From Malus domestica (Eukaryota; Streptophyta; Magnoliopsida; Rosales; Rosaceae), in contig NC_091667.1 in NCBI RefSeq assembly GCF_042453785.1, positions 34,340,001 through 34,404,000 of the forward strand: a DNA stretch of 64,000 bases, written 5' to 3'. The notes beneath the pieces are model-generated. The model was not told where the DNA came from, did not search any database, and was given only the letters and a program-made list of their open reading frames with translations. Position 1 is the first letter of the stretch; each line of letters begins with the position of its first letter. Below, in pieces: positions 58,699-64,000 of this stretch. A program made the translations under genes and the position numbers.

Positions 58699-59674
58699 TA
58701 ATAAAAACTGCTTACCTATGAGTTCACCTATAAAACGTGCAAAGGCGATACACTTTTTTACCACAATTCTATGTATTGTGAATTTTTGTTCGCAACTTTT
58801 GTGGCATATAGAGGCTAAAAGATACTACGATATTAAATTCATATGTAGTTGAAATATTTATTAGTTTAATTATTAAAATGCATAAACTCAATTACACATC
58901 CAGGTTAGATCAATTCCCGAAGTTTTGCTCCACAATAAAAATTGCTTAGCTTTGAGTTTGCCTTTAAAACTTGCAAAGGCGATATACGTTTTAGCCACAG
59001 TTCAATGTAATGTGAATTGCTGTTTGCAACTTTTGTATCTAATAAATATCCACGGTTTTGACCAAAAAAAAAAAAATCCACAGTTAAAAATATTCATTGA
59101 TCTACCAAAAATTATCATGGACATACCCATTTTTCTACCACAGATAGGAATATAGAGTCTAGAAGATTCTCATTTAATTGAAACATACCAAACTCATTAA
59201 ACACTCTAACCAGAAGCTCATTTAATTGAAAAGAAAAAGGAATCAATACGTAAAAATTGAACCAATCGATTGAACACATACCAATTATTAAGCTAATTAG
59301 TGCTCTAGAAATTTAGAGATGTCAAATGATGAAGAAAAGGAAGAGAAAAAGGTTTGGATGACTACGGAGGAGTAGATGGGGGTGCAGAATGACAACCATG
59401 GGAGATTGAAGGATTTTTTAAAGAGAGAGAGAAGGGGCTTTGCTCCATGAAGATGATGGACTAGTTAGGGTTTTATTTTTTATTTTTAAGTAGATTGAGT
59501 TGGGTGTAAAAAGAAGTTTGATTAAGTTGAGTTTTGATAAGTGAGGGCGGTTTTGGAAATAACGTTGGGTGTAAAGAGATAATGATAGATAAATCAAATA
59601 CAATGTGGATATAAAAAGTAAGCTGGGTGTTGAGATACAAAATATGGGTTCAAATAAAATTTCCCTTAAAAAAT

Positions 59675-60284
59675 TGTCAAGGATGGTCTGTTGAAATTTG
59701 TGTTTGTACTAAATGCTTCTGCTTATAAGCACTTACATTATTTGAAAGTACTTTTATGAGAAGCATGTCAAAAACTTTAATTAAAATGAGGCACTAGTTG
59801 GTAATGAACTCTAAGCTCCAAAAAGTGTTTTTATAATCCATAATTAGTTTTAATGCGTGTCTAGTATTTCTTCTATAACAGCTAAAAATGCTATCTAATA
59901 ATCAAAATGTTTTTTTTTACCACGTTTAACAAATAAACTTAAAAGCATGTTTATGTTGAAAAAACACGTTTTAAAAAATCAACAAAAATGTGTTTCCAAC
60001 TGAAGCAGTTCCAAACAAACCCTCAATTCCCTCAATTATTTCTAAGCACTACAAAAACCTATTGGTGTGCAATTAGCCACACTGCAGTATGCATCTCGAT
60101 CCAGCTGATGGTGATGAGGTTTGGAGTTGAGCCATGAACTTTTTTTCCACATGACATGCTGCCCTAACGCTTTCCTTCTTGTTTTATCATGTCTCCTGGT
60201 TTATTGGTCACAGCCTGTTCCCAGTTTGCATTTCTGCCCTGTTTTGGGCAGTGGGTAGGACAGAGACTTTGAGCTTTTTTAACA
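59675..60284. other. Intergenic; MITE-like AT-rich block at about 59700-60030
   Basis: The right end CAGTTCCAAACAAACCCTC resembles a Tourist-type terminus, but the left end was not resolved. No gene. Confidence 0.3.
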
Positions 60285-60485
60285 ACAAAAAAAAAAAGGA
60301 CCAGACGGTGGCTTCTTCACGGCTGTCTATTTTTTTCAGGAGCCGGAAAACTCACATAGACATTTCAACCTCTCGTAGCCATCATCGTGTGATTCACCAG
60401 AATCAAGAATTGAACCTAGAATGTGCCGTGTAGAATACAGGTCAAGAATTTGTCTCAACCACTAGACCATCCCTTGGTGGTTGAC
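60285..60485 (-). mobile_element. tRNA-derived SINE (minus strand)
   Basis: On the minus strand it begins near GGGATGGTCTAGTGGTTGAG (A box) and has TCTAGGTTCAATTCTTG (B box). After about 190 bases it ends in a T-rich tail. Target duplications were not resolved. Confidence 0.65.
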
Positions 60486-61150
60486 AGAGACTTGAGCTTT
60501 GGCCATTACCTGACATTTTTAATTCTATGCTTATCCTTTTAATCCTTCATAACAATTATTGGCGCCGTCTTGATTGGTTGCACATCCATTACCCTACAAT
60601 GTTAGACCAGTGAAGCTCTTGCCCTACATATTTAAGGCACTTCATGCTCTCCATTCCGTCACCATTCATTCCATGTTTGAACCTGGTTTCAGGCATGAAC
60701 CCGATTTTGGTTTTCGAATTCACAACTGGTTTAGGGCAAAGAAATCGACTTTCGAAGATATAATGCATTATACTTCTAATAAGGCCCAGAAAGTATGAGC
60801 TTTCTAGGCCTTTCCTGGTAGAATGTGATATGCATTTTCGAGTACAAATCCTACCAAGATAAAATGCATTACACAAATGACGTAATTAGACCTTTATATT
60901 ACACGTTCAACAAAAAATAATTCACAGCACATCATCTTTGTAAGTGAATTCTATCCTCTGTATAACATCAAAGTAAAAAAATGTTCTAAAGAATGCTCTT
61001 TGAGTACTAACACTAACAATTCTACAATCTATTCTCTCTGAATTATGTTTTTCGTTCGTAAGAAACTCTCACCTCTGCATCCATTCGTCCGTCAACAACG
61101 TGATCCCCTACCTATACACATCAGAAAAGCCATGTTGAACCATTGCTATG
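60486..61150 (-). other. 3' UTR/downstream DNA of the At1g76660-like gene
   Basis: Non-coding. Several short open frames have no recognisable similarity. The part nearest 61151 is the likely 3' UTR. Confidence 0.4.
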
Positions 61151-61738
61151 TCATCTAACTCCGGGTTGTAGAATCGGAAAGAAAGTCCAGTCATTGCAAG
61201 GCTTAGATTCCTTAGCAGCAACATTTTTGTTAGTCCACCATTCTGAGCCGATGTTGGACTTACTCGGAACTTCAGCTTTTGTGTAATCAAAATTAAACTC
61301 CTTTGTCGACCCAAGTGTGATGGATCTTTGCTTCCGGTATCCTTGATCCTCCCCTTCTCCTGAAGCATTTGCAGGAATTCTACTCAAACTTTCTTCAACA
61401 TTAAACACTCGGTGATTGTTGGAGTCTGTTAATAACGCATCTGTTTCAATTGAGTTTTCTGCTGCTATATCATTTGAAGATTCCGTTGCAGTTCTTAATG
61501 CTTTATTCGCAAGACAGCATCCAACATCTTCACCAGTCAATTCAAATGACACCCTGTGATCAAATATTATAGTTCCACCACTGTGACATCCACTCTCTGT
61601 GTTGGCCAGGGATGCCACCTCAGAAATCTGGTTCTCCATATGGAAACCGTCTCTCGATGCTGGCCCCATACCATCAGGCGTCAAACATCCAGAGCCCATC
61701 CCGGAACCAACTCCCACACCATTGGGGGTCAAACAAGT
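61151..61738 (-). pseudogene. At1g76660-like protein, C-terminal exon, cut by an LTR element
   Basis: On the minus strand the frame reads TCLTPNGVGVGSGMG, then GPASRDGFHMENQISEVASL, FDHRVSFELTGEDV, YRKQRSITLGSTKEFNF and NDWTFFPILQPGVR followed by TGA. This matches, from memory, the conserved C terminus of the Pro/Ser-rich plant family of At1g76660, whose function is not known. The upstream coding sequence is separated by an LTR element (from 61739) and should lie to the right, beyond the LINE and the window edge. The last exon itself has no stop or shift, so the disruption may be recent, or this may be an isolated fragment. Confidence 0.7.
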
Positions 61739-63337
61739 TGAATATGAGTGCGCAACGAACGAGATTAACAAAATAATAGGAATATTATTAAACAAACGAG
61801 AATGCCGGAACGGCTACAAAACCCTAAGAGGTTACATTGTGACTAGTTTGATTTCTAATGAATAACAAAGCACTCTATTTATAATAAACTAACTCTAACC
61901 CTAATGCTAACAGGCTAGGCCCAAACTAAATTTATAAGAAAACCCAAACAATATAATACCTAAAATACTAATATATTCCAACACCCCCCATCAAACTCAT
62001 GGCGGTTTACGACATGGGTTTGCAAACATGCAGATGCGGACTGGCTCCGTTAGGTGGACTGGTAGGCATGCAAACTTGACTTAACTTGACTGAATTGGAC
62101 TTGACTTGACTTGACTTGACTTGGCGAACTTGCAAACGGGCGAACTTGCGAACTTGACTTGACTGGCAAACTTGACTTGATTGGCAAACTGGCAAACTTG
62201 ACTTGATTCTTGATTCTTGCTGGCAAACTGATTCTGGTTCCGACTGACTAGAGTTGAGAGTATGGAAAGAACCCGTCACTAAACGGACGAGATTTTCATA
62301 TCTCAATTGTAGCAACGAACAAACAAATACAAATACTATCACTCAAGTGGTTACAATTCAAGCACTCGAATAACGGTCACAAAACAATTCCAAATAGGCC
62401 AACAACTCGTGTCGACCTAAAAACAAACTTAAACATTTTTTTCTTTTGCCCGTGTGGGCCTAAAGCAACAGCAAACAATTTTTTTCTTTCCTTTCGCTTT
62501 TTGCCATTTCTTCTCCTTTTTATTTCATTTTTTTTTTCTTCTCTCCTTCTTCCTTTCTTTCTTCTGTCTGTACGTTCCTTTTTTTTTTCTTCTTCATAAA
62601 CAATAATACCAATAAAACAAGCAGCAATCGGGTCAAACTGGTGGTGCAACAGCGACGAGCAAGAATGGGCACCAGTGGGATTTCAAGCAGATACGGTCTG
62701 CAATCGAATCTGGGCACACAAGTGTAGGCTGGTTCGACGAAGGTGCGGCTTCGGTGATTCTGGCAACAGGAAGCAGGTCATGTCGTCTGGGCTTGCGGAA
62801 GTGGTGCAGCATCGAGTGATCGGGTATGTGCAGGCGTGCAGAGGGTGCGGATGCAGTGCAGGAAACGGTGTGGTGATGCAGCTGGTGTTGGATACGAACA
62901 GCAGATGTGCTGGGTTTCTAGTTGCAGACCTGGTACGAAGGCTGATGGCTGGGTGACGATGCAGCGGAAGTGGGGCAGATTCTGGTGGGTCGTCCGAGCA
63001 AACATAATCAATTTTTTTTCTTTTCAAAACTAACACTGAAAACTATTATCAAACAAACAACATGGATACCTATCAAGAACATATTAAATCCCAAAAGATC
63101 AAATCTGCTCTGATACCAAGTTGAATATCACAGTGCGCAACGAAAGAGATTAACAAAATAATAGGAATATTATTAAACGAACGAGAATGCCGGAACGGTT
63201 ACAAAACCCTAAGAGGTTACATTGTGACTAGCTTGATTTCTAATGAATAACAAAGCACTCTATTTATAATAAACTAACCCTAACCCTAATGCTAACAGGC
63301 TAGGCCCAAACTAAACTTATAAGAAAACCCAAACAAT
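61739..63337 (-). mobile_element. Small non-coding LTR retrotransposon in the At1g76660-like exon
   Basis: The left LTR is 61739-61983 (245 bp) and the right LTR begins at 63122, cut at about 63337 by a LINE. On the minus strand the right LTR is followed by the primer site TGGTATCAGAGCAG (initiator Met). The other LTR is preceded by the purine tract TGATGGGGGG and starts TGTTGGAATATATTAG. The 1.14-kb internal region has no gag or pol, so the element is TRIM/LARD-like. Its LTRs are very similar, implying recent insertion. Confidence 0.85.
62080..62225. repeat. Minisatellite of ACTTGACTTG / GGCAAACTTG units
   Basis: Short direct repeats of CTTGACTTGACTTG and GGCAAACTTGACTTG inside the LTR element's internal region. 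Confidence 0.75.
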
Positions 63338-63998
63338 ATACAACAACAACAAAGCCTTTTCCCACTAAGTGGGGTCGGCTATATGAATCCTAGAACGCCA
63401 TTGCGCTCGGTTTTGTGTCATGTCCTCCGTTAGATCCAAGTACTCTAAGTCTTTTCTTAAGGTCTCTTCCAAAGTTTTCCTAGGTCTTCCTTTACCCCTT
63501 CGGCCATGAACCTCTGTCTCGTAGTCACATCTTCGAACCGAAACGTCAGTAAGCCTTCTTTGCACATGTCCAAACCACCATAACCGATTTTCTCTCATCT
63601 TTCCTTCAATTTCGGCTACTCCAACTTTACCTCAGATATCCTCATTCCCAATCTAATCCTTTCTCATGTGCCCACACATCCCACGAAGCATCCTCATCTC
63701 CGCTACACCCATTTTGTGTACGTGTTGATGCTTCACCGCCCAACATTCTGTGCCATACAGCATCGCTGGCCTTATTGTCGTCCTATAAAATTTTCCCTTG
63801 AGCTTTAGTGGCCTACGACGGTCACACAACACGCCGGATGCACTCTTCCACTTCATCCATCCAGCTTGTATTCTATGGTTAAGATCTTCATCTAATTCTC
63901 CGTTCTTTGGCAAGATAGATCCTAGGTAGCGAAAACGGTCGCTTTTTGTGATCTTCGCTAGATTGCTCCGGTCATTAGTGTGGATAAGTATATAAATG
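63338..63998 (-). mobile_element. LINE (RTE-like), 3' end, running off the window
   Basis: It begins on the plus strand with CAACAACAACAAAGCC, the reverse of a TTG-repeat tail, and continues with CCCACTAAGTGGGGTCGGC. The minus-strand frame 63365-63913 encodes the C-terminal end of a LINE reverse-transcriptase protein: [50 protein letters not shown] and DMTQNRAQWRSRI. It is interrupted by two in-frame stops (TAG and TGA near 63620-63655). It inserted into the LTR of the TRIM-like element. Confidence 0.85.
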
Positions 63999-64000
63999 GA

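Larger units (their letters stand above)
53176..59665. mobile_element. Mutator-like element made of a giant inverted repeat (~1.9-2.0 kb arms)
   Basis: A perfect 9-bp duplication TTAAAAAAT flanks it (53167-53175, 59666-59674). The left arm is 53176-55205. The right arm is 55534-59665 once the nested CACTA element is removed. The termini GAGAAATTTTATTTGAA and, reverse-complemented, GGGAAATTTTATTTGAA match. The 328-bp centre holds a SINE-like piece. No transposase is visible, so it is non-autonomous. Arms carry internal tandem units around CTTATAACCAAGTGGCATG and a nested small foldback. Confidence 0.9.

Noticed and set aside
53176..59665. CRISPR-like or bacterial palindromic array
   Set aside because: Eukaryotic context, long arms and a 9-bp target duplication identify a transposable element; no regular spacer/repeat pattern exists.
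62675..63033. Overlapping ORFs on both strands inside the TRIM-like element
   Set aside because: They lie in a non-coding internal region of an LTR element, with mutually exclusive frames and no known domain.

Overview
This window is nuclear DNA from a woody eudicot, most probably a Rosaceae of the apple/pear group. That placement is inferred from spliced plant genes, a Cassandra TRIM carrying a 5S rRNA-like segment, several tRNA-derived SINE families and very dense nested transposons. No database search was possible. Exon boundaries were traced by hand from reading frame and GT-AG (or GC-AG) signals.

Layout, left to right. (1) 1-1019: the 3' end of a Ty1/copia retrotransposon, whose 3' LTR sits in exon 1 of a TIC32-like short-chain dehydrogenase gene; exons 2-8 of that gene follow intact (1129-3136). 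A second, truncated and frameshifted copy of the same gene lies at 4415-4903. (2) 5645-11.2 kb, minus strand: a complete YODA-type MAPKKK gene with 11 coding exons (901 aa), a leader intron and a CT-rich 5' leader. (3) 10.5-51.8 kb: a segmentally duplicated block. It holds three minus-strand copies of an Lsi2-like silicon/arsenite efflux transporter: A at 18.5-20.3 kb is intact, B at 30.3-32.1 kb is frameshifted, and C at 46.6-48.6 kb is open but has lost a GT splice donor. It also holds a second copy of the YODA promoter and leader without coding sequence (22.06-25.49 kb). (4) 34855-44358: a 9.5-kb non-autonomous Ty3/gypsy element (minus strand), inserted between copies B and C with a perfect 5-bp target duplication. 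It has gag but no recognisable pol. Where pol would be, it carries fragments of host genes: a leucine-rich-repeat extensin fused to an arginine decarboxylase, and probably two more. An extra antisense ORF follows. (5) 50439-51097: a full-length Cassandra TRIM. (6) 53176-59665: a 6.5-kb Mutator-like element that is almost entirely a giant inverted repeat, with a 2.3-kb CACTA element nested in one arm. (7) 60.3 kb to the end: a SINE, then the 3' end of an At1g76660-like gene broken by a small LTR element, whose second LTR is itself broken by a LINE running off the window.

The genes do not form a pathway. The window records repeated tandem duplication followed by transposon insertion, and many insertions can be ordered because a paralogous empty site survives in the same window. 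The two most interesting possibilities are the gene-capturing retrotransposon and the orphan YODA promoter/leader, which has an intact splice donor and lies upstream of, and in the same orientation as, the only intact Lsi2-like copy. That copy has lost the part of its own 5' region present in copy B.
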